Below, piece after piece: positions 1-8,698 of a DNA stretch of 64,000 bases. Location: the NCBI GenBank assembly GCA_963785125.1, contig CAWATU010000006.1:368199-432198 (forward strand). Reading direction: 5' to 3'. The position numbers and the translations under genes are program-made. The stretch's first letter is position 1, and each line of letters begins with the position of its first letter. The DNA is from QHXN01 sp963785125 (GTDB taxonomy: Bacteria > Acidobacteriota > Blastocatellia > Pyrinomonadales > Pyrinomonadaceae). Under the pieces are notes generated by a model that made no database searches, had not been told where the DNA came from, and saw only the letters and a list, made by a program, of their open reading frames with translations.

Positions 1-36
1 GGGAGCGTGTATCAGACGCTTTCCTAAGCCCGTCCT

Positions 37-297
37 TTAGGCGGCTGCTCTCTGCGCCGCAACGTGTAAGTGCAGAGGCAAGGCGCTGACTCCATGCTTA
101 CAGGCCACGCCATCGCGGGTCTTGCAGTTGCAGTCCACAACTTTCTCACCGAAGAAGCGGTAGCACTTCACGGTGTAGCTGTTCCCACGGCTTCCGGTCA
201 CGGCGTACTCACCGAAGCGAATCATGCGAACTTTAGGGCGTAAGGCTTTGGCGTTCTGTATCGCCCGGCTGAGGTCTGTGGTTTCGAGTGCGAACAT
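37..297 (-). CDS. Small SWIM-type zinc-finger protein
   Basis: This 86-residue protein has a C-x-C-x7-C-x-H pattern near residues 55-68 (DCNCKTRDGVACKH). That is the SWIM zinc-finger signature, usually a nucleic-acid or protein binding module. The rest is short and basic, with no catalytic domain. It is transcribed away from the HTH gene at 427, and the 129-base gap between them holds a paired inverted repeat that could control both. A cellular role cannot be assigned; DNA binding within the element is an inference from the finger alone. Confidence 0.6.
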   Translation of the reverse strand: MFALETTDLSRAIQNAKALRPKVRMIRFGEYAVTGSRGNSYTVKCYRFFGEKVVDCNCKTRDGVACKHGVSALPLHLHVAAQRAAA

Positions 298-348
298 CTT
301 CTCTTATCTCCGGCCTTGAGATTGTCGGCTGTCCGACTTGCAGCATAT

Positions 349-400
349 ATTAACGCAGTCGTTAGGATTAGGCAAGAGAAATCTTCACGATTGCGTTAAT
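349..400. promoter_or_regulatory. Paired inverted-repeat operator between divergent genes
   Basis: ATTAACGCA at 349-357 is matched by its exact reverse complement TGCGTTAAT at 392-400. Extending each arm to 13 bases leaves one mismatch. The arms are about 43 bases centre to centre, roughly four DNA helical turns, inside the shared promoter region of the SWIM and HTH genes. It is a plausible binding site for the HTH protein encoded at 427. Confidence 0.5.
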
Positions 401-426
401 TTTTCTTTCGTGGTAAAAGAGGCGCT

Positions 427-624
427 ATGAGTGACGACTTACTGACGACTCAACAAGCGGCGGCAGAATTAGGTGTGACGGATTCCCGCGTGCGACAGTT
501 GATTATTGATGGCAAACTGCCTGCACAACGGTTCGGACGTTCTCACATGATTAAGAGAAGCGACTTGAAGCGAGTTGAACTCGGGAACGTAGGTAGGCCG
601 CCGAAAGACAAGCAGAAAAAATGA
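427..624 (+). CDS. Excisionase-family helix-turn-helix protein
   Basis: This 65-residue protein opens with LLTTQQAAAELGVTDSRVRQ, the typical start of the excisionase/MerR-like HTH_17 fold, followed by the wing segment GKLPAQRFGRSHMIKRSDL. The C-terminus is short and basic. Such proteins act as recombination directionality factors or small repressors. GAGGCGCT sits just before the ATG. Its position beside the paired operator at 349-400 suggests autoregulation or control of the divergent SWIM gene. A second protein of the same fold is encoded at 6114-6332, so the element has two candidate directionality factors. Confidence 0.75.
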   Translation: MSDDLLTTQQAAAELGVTDSRVRQLIIDGKLPAQRFGRSHMIKRSDLKRVELGNVGRPPKDKQKK

Positions 625-775
625 GCACGCAACTAAAACAGCTTGAGGGCACGGAGGGCACGGCGGCTCAAGCAAACTCAAGGCGAATCGAACGAGGCTG
701 CACCCGCGCCTACCTTCACAGGCCGTCTTGTAAAGGTTCTGCAAAAGTTCTATCGGGAATCTCCGCGCTGCCCCG

Positions 776-2260
776 CTACTCTTTCGGCTCTTTGATGATG
801 CTCTTGAGGCGCGGCACGGGCGGCGTCCGCTTCTCGTAAAGTTTACTGTGCCTATCTCTGAGCATGTTAGCGAGCGTCTGACGTTTCAGCCCTAGTCTCT
901 CGGCGGCGCGTGAGACGTTGCCCCCTTCCAACTCTAAAGCCTGCTTTATTAGCTTCGCCTCTAGCTCCTCAACCGCGCCGTAAAAGGTAAAGTTCCTGTC
1001 GTGTATCTGCATCCCCGAAAGGCGCTTTATCACTACCTGAGAACACGCCAGAAGCCTCTCTTTATCTTCTACGTCCTGCGAACCTTTCAGGAGGTTAGTG
1101 GCACGGTTGAATACCGCTAATAAGTCCTCTTGCGGCAGACGCCAACTCGCCCCGTGTTCCTCTATCAGCGTTAAGGCTGCGTGCCCCGCCTGAGTCAACG
1201 CGCCGGATGCCTCCGCTACTTTTACCGCCTCACGCAGAATGTTAAGCGATGCCTCACGCGCTCCGCACCGCGCCCACACGACGCCTTGAACAGATAGCGC
1301 GTCCGCGAGTAAGGCCGCCTCGCCGCCCTGCTCGAAAACCTTAATCACGCCGCCGATGATGCGGTCGGCGTCACGGTATCTCTTTTCCGCGACTAACAAT
1401 CGCGCCCGCGTCTCATCCACTTGCGCCAAAATGCCGGGGTCTTTCAGCTTCGTAAATATCAACTGCGCCCGGTCTAGGTAGTCGTGTGCCTCGCCGTATC
1501 TGCCTAGCTTGTAGAGCAGGAAGGCGATGTTGTTGAGGTTGATTCCGCAATATCTTTCATGCCTCGCCAGTTCGTAGTGATAAATGGCGGCGGTGTATTC
1601 GATGATAGCCCGGTCGTAGTAATCGGCCTGTCCCTCTGCTGTGCCGAGCCTTCTGAGGACTAGACCTTTTTGTCCGTGCCATCTGCCTTTCAGCGCGTCG
1701 TTGGCCGACTCGAAAACCGGCTCTGCTTCTCTCAAGATGTTCAGCGCGTCGTAATACTTGTGCTCCCATATCTCCACCAGCGTGCGCCTAATCAGGATTT
1801 TAGCCTTTAGCTCTACGCTGGCTTCCGTCAGGGGCTTTAACGCCTCTTGCATGACTAGGCGGGACTCATCGTAAGCGCCGAGCCGCCAGTAGCACATGCC
1901 GAGTTCATACTGTGCTTCCGACGCCTTAGAAAGCATCCCTTGAGAGCGAAATATACGCCCCGCTTCGGAGAGCATATCTTTCGCCTGTTCCTGCGCCCCT
2001 GAGACGTTGCGGGCGCTGCCGAGCCAGCCCGTGAGCGTCCCGCATTGGAGCAGCACTTCGGCCTCTATCGCGGGCGGCAGTTTGCTAACCGGCGGCCTCT
2101 GCCCGATGCCTAGCCACAACTCACCTAGCGCCTCGCGTGCTCCTTCATACTGCCCTCTGTGGATGAGGTCTGCCGCCACGCGGCAGCGTATGAGGACGCG
2201 CTCACTCTCAGTCAGGGAAGGGTTATCTAGTTCCTTCAGGCGTTCGTCTGCTAAATTCAT
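776..2260 (-). CDS. TPR-repeat regulator with C-terminal Fis-type HTH
   Basis: The protein is about 494 residues. Residues about 10-400 are helical repeats of TPR character (for example AQYELGMCYWRLGAYDESRL and IAFLLYKLGRYGEAHDYLDR). The last 60 residues hold a Fis-like HTH (GGNVSRAAERLGLKRQTLAN). The start at 2260 is chosen because GAGGTGG lies just upstream; an in-frame ATG at 2290 has no such site. There is no AAA+ or receiver domain. The layout, a long TPR sensor plus a DNA-binding end, resembles peptide-responsive regulators, although RRNPP proteins carry the HTH at the N-terminus. A gene for a small secreted peptide starts 118 bases away in the opposite direction, which supports a sensor-peptide reading. 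That function is inference. Confidence 0.7.
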   Translation of the reverse strand: MNLADERLKELDNPSLTESERVLIRCRVAADLIHRGQYEGAREALGELWLGIGQRPPVSKLPPAIEAEVLLQCGTLTGWLGSARNVSGAQEQAKDMLSEAGRIFRSQGMLSKASEAQYELGMCYWRLGAYDESRLVMQEALKPLTEASVELKAKILIRRTLVEIWEHKYYDALNILREAEPVFESANDALKGRWHGQKGLVLRRLGTAEGQADYYDRAIIEYTAAIYHYELARHERYCGINLNNIAFLLYKLGRYGEAHDYLDRAQLIFTKLKDPGILAQVDETRARLLVAEKRYRDADRIIGGVIKVFEQGGEAALLADALSVQGVVWARCGAREASLNILREAVKVAEASGALTQAGHAALTLIEEHGASWRLPQEDLLAVFNRATNLLKGSQDVEDKERLLACSQVVIKRLSGMQIHDRNFTFYGAVEELEAKLIKQALELEGGNVSRAAERLGLKRQTLANMLRDRHSKLYEKRTPPVPRLKSIIKEPKE

Positions 2261-2377
2261 GTGAGGCCACCTCTCTTCGCGTCTGCCCATTTTCGGGCAA
2301 GCGCAGCAAAGCCGCCGTCCTCAACAGGATACGGCGGCAACTATGGTTAGCTCCCATTACCACGAAAGGTAAAAGTG

Positions 2378-2611
2378 ATGCGTAAAACTCTAGGAGTATT
2401 CCTGCTCGTTCTGCTCCTGACAGGCTCGGCCTTCGCGGGCGAAATACCGAACGGCTCGCCCGCACCACCGCCGTCTCAGGCGACTAACGCCGTGCAAGAG
2501 CCGACGGACGCCGCCCAAGACACGACGGGCGGCGAGATTCCGAACGGCGTGACGGATACCCTGACGCAGACCGTATTAGACCTGCTCGCGGTTCTCCCGT
2601 CGCTGCTCTAA
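2378..2611 (+). CDS. Small secreted peptide precursor with two GEIPNG motifs
   Basis: A 77-residue protein starts at the ATG at 2378 (AAAGGTAAAA upstream). Residues 1-20 are a clear Sec signal peptide (MRKTLGVFLLVLLLTGSAFA). The mature part begins with GEIPNG, repeats GEIPNG about 30 residues later, is otherwise rich in P, T, Q and A, and ends in a hydrophobic tail (LDLLAVLPSLL). It lacks cysteines. It lies back to back with the TPR-HTH regulator. The processed form could be a signalling peptide, but a small secreted structural protein is equally possible from sequence alone. Confidence 0.65.
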   Translation: MRKTLGVFLLVLLLTGSAFAGEIPNGSPAPPPSQATNAVQEPTDAAQDTTGGEIPNGVTDTLTQTVLDLLAVLPSLL

Positions 2612-3136
2612 GTCACACGCCATTCCAGACGGGGCAAAGCTGCCTAGTGGCGGCTTAGGATTAGTGTGCCTGTGCTTTCGTGAGAGTCTGAAACGAACGT
2701 AGAGGCGACCCCACGCGCCGCAGATTAACGCCCTGCCGAAATTATTGCAACAGGATTTCTCGCTACCTAAAAAAACTGCTCAAAAAGGCTTCTACAATTT
2801 TCTACAAGACCTGAATTTTCTCCAGATTTTGCCCTAGATATGTGACACCCTGCCTTATAAAGCGAAAGGGGGTGGCCTGAGTAAATTTTGAAAATCTGCT
2901 GCGGGAACGTAGAACCATGCAAACTCCTATGTGCAAAACTCCCTTCCCGCCTCACTTTGGAGACTAAACCTTAACAACAAAAGGCTTTAGGGGTTATTTG
3001 CAGGGTTTTGCCGTTGTAGAAGATACTCTTGTGTAGGGGGTGTAGGTTGTGAATAGATTTTCGGAGTCCTCCCGATATTCGTAAGCCTTATAGGGACTTT
3101 CCGAAAAACCATTCACACCATACACAGCCTTCACAC
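2612..3136. other. 525-bp noncoding gap between convergent genes
   Basis: The gap lies between the 3' ends of the peptide gene and the primase-helicase gene. It is AT-rich for the window and holds no convincing gene. It contains the direct repeat TTCTACAA (near 2789 and 2800) and the large inverted repeat listed separately at 3040-3125. It could serve as a bidirectional terminator or part of a replication origin for the adjacent primase-helicase. Confidence 0.4.
3040..3125. repeat. Long imperfect inverted repeat beside the primase gene
   Basis: The inner arms TTTTCGGA (3058-3065) and TCCGAAAA (3100-3107) are perfect. The outer arms 3040-3054 and 3111-3125 match at 13 of 15 positions (GTGTAGGTTGTGAAT against the complement of ATTCACACCATACAC). 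Together they can form a long cruciform or RNA hairpin with a loop of about 34 bases. It sits 12 bases past the primase-helicase stop codon. A terminator or an origin structure are both possible. Confidence 0.55.
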
Positions 3137-5533
3137 TCAGGGGGCTAGAGCTAAGCCCATGTAGAACATGCCGTCCCTGTCCCTGTCTCTACTGAAACCT
3201 TTCTCAATCAAGGTCTGTCCCCAATTCTTCTGGTTGAACGCACGTTCCCCACGCTCCACCGCCCACTCAGAGTAATCGCGGTAGGCTTCCAACGCCCTCA
3301 GTTTTCCGACCTTGTAGGGGACGGTGCGTTCGTCCACCCACTGCCCGATAGAATCGCTCTCGCGGCGGTACTCTTCCGTCGCCTCTTTGACAGCCTTCGG
3401 CACGGTTAACCTGCTATCCTGCCACTTTCGCAGCCCTTCGAGTGCCCAATTCAGGATGCCCGGAAGCTCGTCCGTAAGCTTCCCGATTAAGCCCCTGTCC
3501 TCGCGTCCCTCGAAGGATTGCGTGAAGGGGATGAGTCGGATACGACGCCAGATTCCCCTGTCAGTGCCTCGAATGACAGGCTTGTGGTTCATCGCCATCC
3601 AAAGCTTGAATTGAGGGCGGTACGTGAAGAATTCTTTGAAGAGGAAGCGACAGGTTATTTCGTCCTGTCCCGTTACCATCTTCACCTTCGCCTCGGCCAA
3701 GCGTCGGTCTTCTTCCGTTTCAATCACGGTGACGAGTCTCTTCCCCTTCAACGCGGCCAAGTCGTTGCTCGCGTTGTTGCGGTTGCCCGCGTCGAAAGTA
3801 TCGAAGCTCGCCGCGCCTGCGTAGTCTCCCAATAGCTGCCTGACGACTTCGAGGAAGACGCTCTTGCCGTTAGCGCCGCTGCCGTAGCAGAGGAAGACCA
3901 CTTGTTCGCTCGTGTCTCCGGTCAGAGAGTAACCCACGGCACGCTGGATGTACTCAATGAGTTCCTTGTCGCCGCCGAAGACTTCGTTGAGGAACTGCTC
4001 CCAACGCGGCGCTTTCGCATCCGGCGAGAACTCACAGCCGAGTTGCATGGTGAGGTAGTCGTATGCGTTCGACTTCCTGAAATTGCCACCACGAAGCTCA
4101 AGCGTACCGTTCGTAGTAGTGGCTAAGAACGGGTCGTTGTCGTAGCGGTTAATGGTCGTGCTGAAAGGCTCGTGGAATTGAGCCATCTTAAGCGCCGCGT
4201 TGACCCTTTGCAGGCTCTCGCTGTTGAGTCCCCACATGATGAGACGCTTGTGAGTCTCGAAGTCCTCAAGCTCGGTCGCCAAACGCTGTCTAAGCCTCGT
4301 CATGGCTACCGCCGCCCTCAGAACAATGCCCTCGTCGTCAATGCTCCAACGAACGCCATCCCACACTAACCACTTCTCTCTCGTCTGGTCGTAGCGGATA
4401 ACGTCCCCGTAGAGTGCAACCATGCACTCCGCATTTCCGGCGTCAGACAAAGCTGACTGTTGGAGAGCGGTTACAACAGGTTCGGGTAGCTGCCCTTCCG
4501 CCTCACGCAACTCAGGGGGCACGCCAAATTGAGTCCTCAGTTTCCCGCCGACCGATACTAAGGCGTAAGACTTCTCGCCGTAGCCATCATCGGCGAGAGC
4601 CTTAGCCGCTGCCTTGAAATCGCCGCCGTGTTCGAGGAACGTATATGCAGCGAACGGCGTGTAGGCTGACTCCGGCTCGAAAGGAGAGGCGTTGGAACTG
4701 AACACGTAGAGCAGATTGCTCCCGCGATAGTTCACCGTCGCGCTGATTCCGTGCCCTGACTTCCCCGCCCTCTGCCAATACTCGGTCTGTCCGTGATGAG
4801 TCTTTCTCTTCCAGCCGTGGCGCGAAAGAAGCTCGCTCCAATCTTGCACGTTGAACTTGGCGTTGAAATCATCGCCGGGGCGAGTGCCGGAAGCATTCCC
4901 CGGCTTCTGTTCCTCTGCCTCGGCCTTCTGGATAACCTTCTCGTTGAACGAGCGGGCACAGTTAAGCAAAGCGTCACGCTCTTCCGGCGTGATTTCGGGA
5001 ATGGCCGTTAGCTCCCCGCGTAACAACTCGTAAGGCTTGCCAGCGGGATGACAAGAGGCCGGAGAAGGCGGTGCAACGATGTAACCGCCCTCCCCTCTCG
5101 TTTCAATCAGAGTCTTGTCGCGCTGCTTGCCGTCTTCGTTAGCCTCTTGCCTGACGGCCAACTTCTGATTACCTTCGACCGATTCGCAGCGGTAGAAGAG
5201 GTGGAATCCGCCGCTCGGCGACTTGCTTAGAGGCAGACGCCCGATGAGGCCGGGCGCAAGACCCGAGACTAACTCACAGAACGGCTCGTAAAGCTCTGGC
5301 GCGTCGAAGTCCAGCAACTCAAGGTTGCCGGACACACTGCCGCAGATAACGGCAATGCCGTTCCCGTTCCTGAACCACTCGTTTAGTTCGGCTTCGCTGG
5401 CGAGCCTCGTCTGATACTCTTTCCAGCCTCTTAGCGCCGGGGCTTTGCTTCCGTCGGGTCGGATAGGTATTACCGACAGGGATGCGTTGATGTATCGCCC
5501 GGCAGTATCGCGTAGGGTTGAAGTGCCGTTCAT
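3137..5533 (-). CDS. PrimPol-SF3 helicase replication protein
   Basis: The protein has 798 residues. Residues about 10-190 form a bifunctional primase-polymerase domain with the catalytic pair in LLDFDAPE and the downstream GGFHLFYR motif. Residues about 380-780 form a D5-type superfamily 3 helicase with Walker A GSGANGKS near residue 551, an acidic Walker B ETEED, and the MAMNHKPVIRGTDRGIWRR segment. Such proteins prime and unwind DNA for plasmid, phage or satellite replication. The ATG overlaps the stop of the RNase HI gene by 4 bases, so the two are translationally coupled. It implies the element can replicate after excision. Confidence 0.92.
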   Translation of the reverse strand: MNGTSTLRDTAGRYINASLSVIPIRPDGSKAPALRGWKEYQTRLASEAELNEWFRNGNGIAVICGSVSGNLELLDFDAPELYEPFCELVSGLAPGLIGRLPLSKSPSGGFHLFYRCESVEGNQKLAVRQEANEDGKQRDKTLIETRGEGGYIVAPPSPASCHPAGKPYELLRGELTAIPEITPEERDALLNCARSFNEKVIQKAEAEEQKPGNASGTRPGDDFNAKFNVQDWSELLSRHGWKRKTHHGQTEYWQRAGKSGHGISATVNYRGSNLLYVFSSNASPFEPESAYTPFAAYTFLEHGGDFKAAAKALADDGYGEKSYALVSVGGKLRTQFGVPPELREAEGQLPEPVVTALQQSALSDAGNAECMVALYGDVIRYDQTREKWLVWDGVRWSIDDEGIVLRAAVAMTRLRQRLATELEDFETHKRLIMWGLNSESLQRVNAALKMAQFHEPFSTTINRYDNDPFLATTTNGTLELRGGNFRKSNAYDYLTMQLGCEFSPDAKAPRWEQFLNEVFGGDKELIEYIQRAVGYSLTGDTSEQVVFLCYGSGANGKSVFLEVVRQLLGDYAGAASFDTFDAGNRNNASNDLAALKGKRLVTVIETEEDRRLAEAKVKMVTGQDEITCRFLFKEFFTYRPQFKLWMAMNHKPVIRGTDRGIWRRIRLIPFTQSFEGREDRGLIGKLTDELPGILNWALEGLRKWQDSRLTVPKAVKEATEEYRRESDSIGQWVDERTVPYKVGKLRALEAYRDYSEWAVERGERAFNQKNWGQTLIEKGFSRDRDRDGMFYMGLALAP

Positions 5534-6111
5534 ACCGTCGCCCTCCTGCTCGCCTCGCGGTAAGCTCTTTGACTTAGGGCGTCGGCCTCGGTGTTCTGCT
5601 CACGAGGTATCCAGCGCAGCTTAACGTCGGCGCGTGCGATGAGACTTAGCGCCTCGTCTCTTAGCTCTTGCAAGTGCGCCTTGTGACAAGCGTACTCACC
5701 GAGAATCTGACGCACGGCAATCTGAGAATCCGAAAGCAACTCAACTTGAGTACCCGCCTCGGTTGTAACTATCCAGCGCAGCGCCTCAATGATTGCGGTA
5801 AACTCGGCGACATTATTGGTCATGCCCGCGCCGCTACCGGCGAAGCCCCAACCGCAGGCGACTCTCTTACCTTCAGAGTCGAAGGCCGCCCATCCCCAAC
5901 AGCCCTTGCCGTTAGGGTTCGGTTCGCAGAGTCCATCAGCGTAAACCGTAAGGGTCTTTGCCGAGCCTTGAGACTTGTCGCCGCCCGACGAAGTTTGTAA
6001 AATAGACGTAGTGAATGCGTTGTTAATTCGGAACGCGCTTTCATTATTGTTCGTGTTAGAAGGGCTGTCGGTAGCTCCAACTATCGGCAGCCTGAATTGT
6101 ATTCCGCTCAT
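5530..6111 (-). CDS. rnhA: RNase HI-type ribonuclease
   Basis: The protein has 193 residues with a nonconserved N-terminal extension of about 50. The RNase H fold follows, with all four acidic active-site positions visible: YADG, NNVAEFTAI, LLSDSQ and NTEADALS. It degrades RNA in RNA-DNA hybrids. It is coupled by a 4-base overlap to the primase-helicase gene and follows the excisionase-type gene by two bases, so all three form one transcription unit. A role in primer removal during element replication is inferred from this arrangement. The symbol marks family only; a housekeeping copy probably exists elsewhere. Confidence 0.88.
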   Translation of the reverse strand: MSGIQFRLPIVGATDSPSNTNNNESAFRINNAFTTSILQTSSGGDKSQGSAKTLTVYADGLCEPNPNGKGCWGWAAFDSEGKRVACGWGFAGSGAGMTNNVAEFTAIIEALRWIVTTEAGTQVELLSDSQIAVRQILGEYACHKAHLQELRDEALSLIARADVKLRWIPREQNTEADALSQRAYREASRRATV

Positions 6112-6113
6112 TG

Positions 6114-6332
6114 TTAATTTCCTTGTCTGATAGACGGCTCGACAAAAACATCATCCGTAGAGCCGTTAGATTGCCTCTTAACCCATTCCAAAAGTTCCTT
6201 GACCGGGACTCGGATGGATTTGCCAATTCTCACCGAGGGGATAGTGCCGTCGGCGATGAGTTCGTAAATTTTGGAACGCCCTAAGCACAGGACTTCCGCC
6301 GCCTCTTTGGGCTTGATAAACAGTTTTTCCAT
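6114..6332 (-). CDS. Excisionase-family helix-turn-helix protein
   Basis: The 72-residue protein reads LFIKPKEAAEVLCLGRSKIY at the start, followed by GTIPSVRIGKSIRVPVKEL, a complete HTH_17 excisionase domain. The start at 6332 is preferred because AGGAG lies at a suitable distance; the earlier in-frame ATG at 6380 extends upstream of this site. It is the first gene of the unit with RNase HI and the PrimPol helicase. Acting as a recombination directionality factor or as a repressor of the replication unit are both compatible with the sequence. Confidence 0.8.
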   Translation of the reverse strand: MEKLFIKPKEAAEVLCLGRSKIYELIADGTIPSVRIGKSIRVPVKELLEWVKRQSNGSTDDVFVEPSIRQGN

Positions 6333-6473
6333 ACATTTTCTCCTGAGAAATCCGCTGTTTCTCTCTGTGTTCGCCTTCAATTATATCAATCTGACTGATG
6401 CCGTTTCTAATCTCGCCAGTATTCGGTAATATAACGCGAGTCTCACATAGAAGAGGCAAACAAGTTTAAACAC

Positions 6474-7277
6474 ATGGATTGGTGCTTACTGAATAGAGAG
6501 GGGTCAACCTACCTGACGAGCGCGGTGAGCGTACCGCAGGAGGTTCGTTTAGAAGGCAATGAGATTGTCTGGAATTCGCAGGACGCCGAGGTTGTCATAA
6601 AGGAGGTAAGGAAGGAACTTCTTTTAGACTTCGCCAATTTGGTTCTCTTCGGTGCGGAGTCAGTTCTTGAGTTTGCGCGTAATTGGGGCGTTCTCGGCTT
6701 ATGCGAACACGCAATGCCCGCCACGCACAACATTGAACGGGTCGTATCCGCCGATGGAATAACAATCCGCGAGTGCCAGCCGACCGGAAGGGAAACTGTG
6801 GAACAGTGGCAAGAGTATGCGCGGGGAGTCAGGGCGTTGATGAATATCGCCGCCAAAATTCAGCTAGGAGAGACAGGCCGGAGAGAGGATTGGCTAGTTT
6901 TGGGCGTGCAGGCCGACAATCAGCCGGAAGAAAGTAGCACCGCCGAAAGCCTCGTACAGAACATTGTCAACAGTCTGCTCGACCTTGCCGACGTGCGTCC
7001 GCGCATTCAAATGAATCCGGCCAAAATCAACATTAGCCACCCGGCGAAAAGCAGCTTTTTCGGCGTGCTCGCCGTACAGGTCGCGCAACACGTAGCCAGA
7101 ACCAACGGCCCGTTGCTGTGCTCCGGCTGCGGCGAAATTTACGAACTGTTGTCTATGGACAGAAGGCCAAGAGCGGGAGAGCGAAATTACTGCTTCTCGT
7201 GCGGACGGGAGGCAGCGAACCGTGATGCTATGCGAGCCTACCGAAAGCGGCTGAAAGAAAAGGAGGAGGCGACTTAG
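6474..7277 (+). CDS. Unknown protein with C-terminal zinc ribbon
   Basis: The protein has 267 residues. Residues 1-210 match no family I recognise. The C-terminal 55 residues have CSGCGEIY, then NYCFSCGREAANRDAMRAYR and a basic helix. The paired CxxC knuckles and the AYRKR tail recall CGNR/ABATE-type zinc-finger ends found in DNA-binding regulators, but the CGNR tetrad itself is absent. It diverges from the excisionase gene across 141 bases. It may be an element-specific regulator; the function is unknown. Confidence 0.65.
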   Translation: MDWCLLNREGSTYLTSAVSVPQEVRLEGNEIVWNSQDAEVVIKEVRKELLLDFANLVLFGAESVLEFARNWGVLGLCEHAMPATHNIERVVSADGITIRECQPTGRETVEQWQEYARGVRALMNIAAKIQLGETGRREDWLVLGVQADNQPEESSTAESLVQNIVNSLLDLADVRPRIQMNPAKINISHPAKSSFFGVLAVQVAQHVARTNGPLLCSGCGEIYELLSMDRRPRAGERNYCFSCGREAANRDAMRAYRKRLKEKEEAT

Positions 7278-7444
7278 AAATCAACGGTTCTTTGAAACTG
7301 CCCCCTTGATAACATCCCTGTTCCTCCTACGACCCGCCACACCGTTTTAGACCGACCTCTTTTAAGCTAATCCGCCGCTGAACAAAATTTTTCATATGCG
7401 TCTTGACGTGAAGGACGGAAATAAACGTGGAGACGGCAGCAATC

Positions 7445-7843
7445 CTACTGCGTCAGGCACATAGGGCGTGGCGCGTCCCTTAGCTGAGCGGGAAGCTCCG
7501 GAGCACAGCACACCTTTACCAGCCGTTTGCGTTCACGCTGCATTTCCGCATCCTTAGCCAACCAAGCCCGCACGTCTGTCAAAATACGCGCAGCATCAGG
7601 GTCAGATGGTTCGACAATGCGATAGTGAATCCACGTCCCCTGACGCCTTGCCTTCACGACGCCAGCCCGACGCAAGTAAGCCAGATGACGGGATACTTTC
7701 GGCTGTGTAGTCTGCAAGATTTCGACGAAGAAACATACGCATACTTCATTATCACCCATTAAATTTAGCAGGCGCAGGCGTGTGCGGTCTGCCAAAGCCC
7801 TAAAGAAAAGTTCCTTGTTGAAAGTAGATTCTCTCCTGCTCAT
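7445..7843 (-). CDS. arsR: ArsR-family arsenical-responsive repressor
   Basis: A winged-helix ArsR domain is clear (LFFRALADRTRLRLLNLMGD, then QPKVSRHLAYLRRAGVVKAR). The metal-sensing segment EVCVCFF matches the ELCVCDL-type arsenite site of the family, and a CC pair lies in the C-terminus. Of two possible ATGs (7855 and 7843) the inner one is preceded by GGAAA. It diverges from the aquaporin-led operon, and a palindrome between them fits its operator. Expected role: repress the operon until As(III) binds. Confidence 0.9.
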   Translation of the reverse strand: MSRRESTFNKELFFRALADRTRLRLLNLMGDNEVCVCFFVEILQTTQPKVSRHLAYLRRAGVVKARRQGTWIHYRIVEPSDPDAARILTDVRAWLAKDAEMQRERKRLVKVCCAPELPAQLRDAPRPMCLTQ

Positions 7844-7914
7844 AGCAGTTTCCATTTTAACACAACCCTAGATTTGCCTTGACGCATGTACTCGGCGAGG
7901 CTATGCTTGACTAC

Positions 7915-7930
7915 ATTCGCTTAAACGAAT
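7915..7930. promoter_or_regulatory. Probable ArsR operator
   Basis: ATTCGCTTAAACGAAT is a palindrome with 5-bp perfect outer arms and an AT-rich centre, 34 bases before the aquaporin start. Form and position match operators of ArsR repressors. Confidence 0.6.
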
Positions 7931-7963
7931 ATCTCGGCACACCTGACGCTTGAGGAATCTGTG

Positions 7964-8698
7964 ATGGACTTGGCGCGGCGTGTAACAGCCGAAGCGGTCG
8001 GCACGGCGATGCTACTGGCTACCGTAGTCGGCTCTGGCATCATGGGGGAAAGGCTGTCGGGCGGGAACGTCGCGGTAGCTCTGCTCGCAAACACCATCGC
8101 TACAGGCGCGGCACTCGTCGCACTGATTCTGACCTTCGGGCAGATTTCCGGAGCACACTTCAACCCCGCTGTAACCCTAGCTGACGCTTCGCAAGGGGGT
8201 CTTGCGTGGCGCGAAGTTCCTGCATACATCATCGCGCAAATCGTCGGGGCGTTTGGTGGGGTTGCTGCCGCTAACGTGATGTTTGACTTGCCGGTATTCT
8301 TCGCCTCTCGGCATGAGCGGCACGGCGGCTCACAACTCTTTAGTGAGTTCGTCGCCACCTTTGGCTTGCTCGCGGTTATTTGGGGCTGTGTGCGTTTCCG
8401 TTCGGCTGCCGTACCTTTCGCTGTGGCTGCGTACATCACCGCCGCTTATTGGTTTACGGCGTCAACGTCCTTCGCCAATCCAGCCGTAACGCTCGCACGC
8501 TCGGCAAGCGACACGTTCGCCGGAATCCGCCCCGTTGATGCCCCCGCCTTCATCATCGCGCAACTGCTCGGCGCAGCGGCGGCAACCATCCTGTTCCGCT
8601 GGCTCATTCCATCATTACCGGAAGACGCGGAAGCGGTCATAGTCCCGCACCAAGAAGAAGGGAGGCAAAGCCATGAAGGTGCTGTTAGCCGTAGATGA
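7964..8698 (+). CDS. Aquaporin-family channel of an ars operon (AqpS-like)
   Basis: The protein has 244 residues with about six membrane spans and both MIP half-helix motifs, HFNPAVT and FANPAVT. GAGGA precedes the ATG at 7964. Within ars operons such channels let arsenite, formed by ArsC, flow out of the cell down its gradient, as known for AqpS of Sinorhizobium. No ArsB or Acr3 pump is present here, so this is the most likely arsenite exit. The 3' end overlaps the next gene by 26 bases, which suggests coupled translation. Confidence 0.88.
   Translation: MDLARRVTAEAVGTAMLLATVVGSGIMGERLSGGNVAVALLANTIATGAALVALILTFGQISGAHFNPAVTLADASQGGLAWREVPAYIIAQIVGAFGGVAAANVMFDLPVFFASRHERHGGSQLFSEFVATFGLLAVIWGCVRFRSAAVPFAVAAYITAAYWFTASTSFANPAVTLARSASDTFAGIRPVDAPAFIIAQLLGAAAATILFRWLIPSLPEDAEAVIVPHQEEGRQSHEGAVSRR

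Noticed and set aside
621..839. 72-codon frame overlapping the HTH gene stop (ATGA)
   Set aside because: It runs over the 3' end of the convergent TPR regulator, has no family character and no ribosome site beyond the overlap. A real small gene cannot be excluded.
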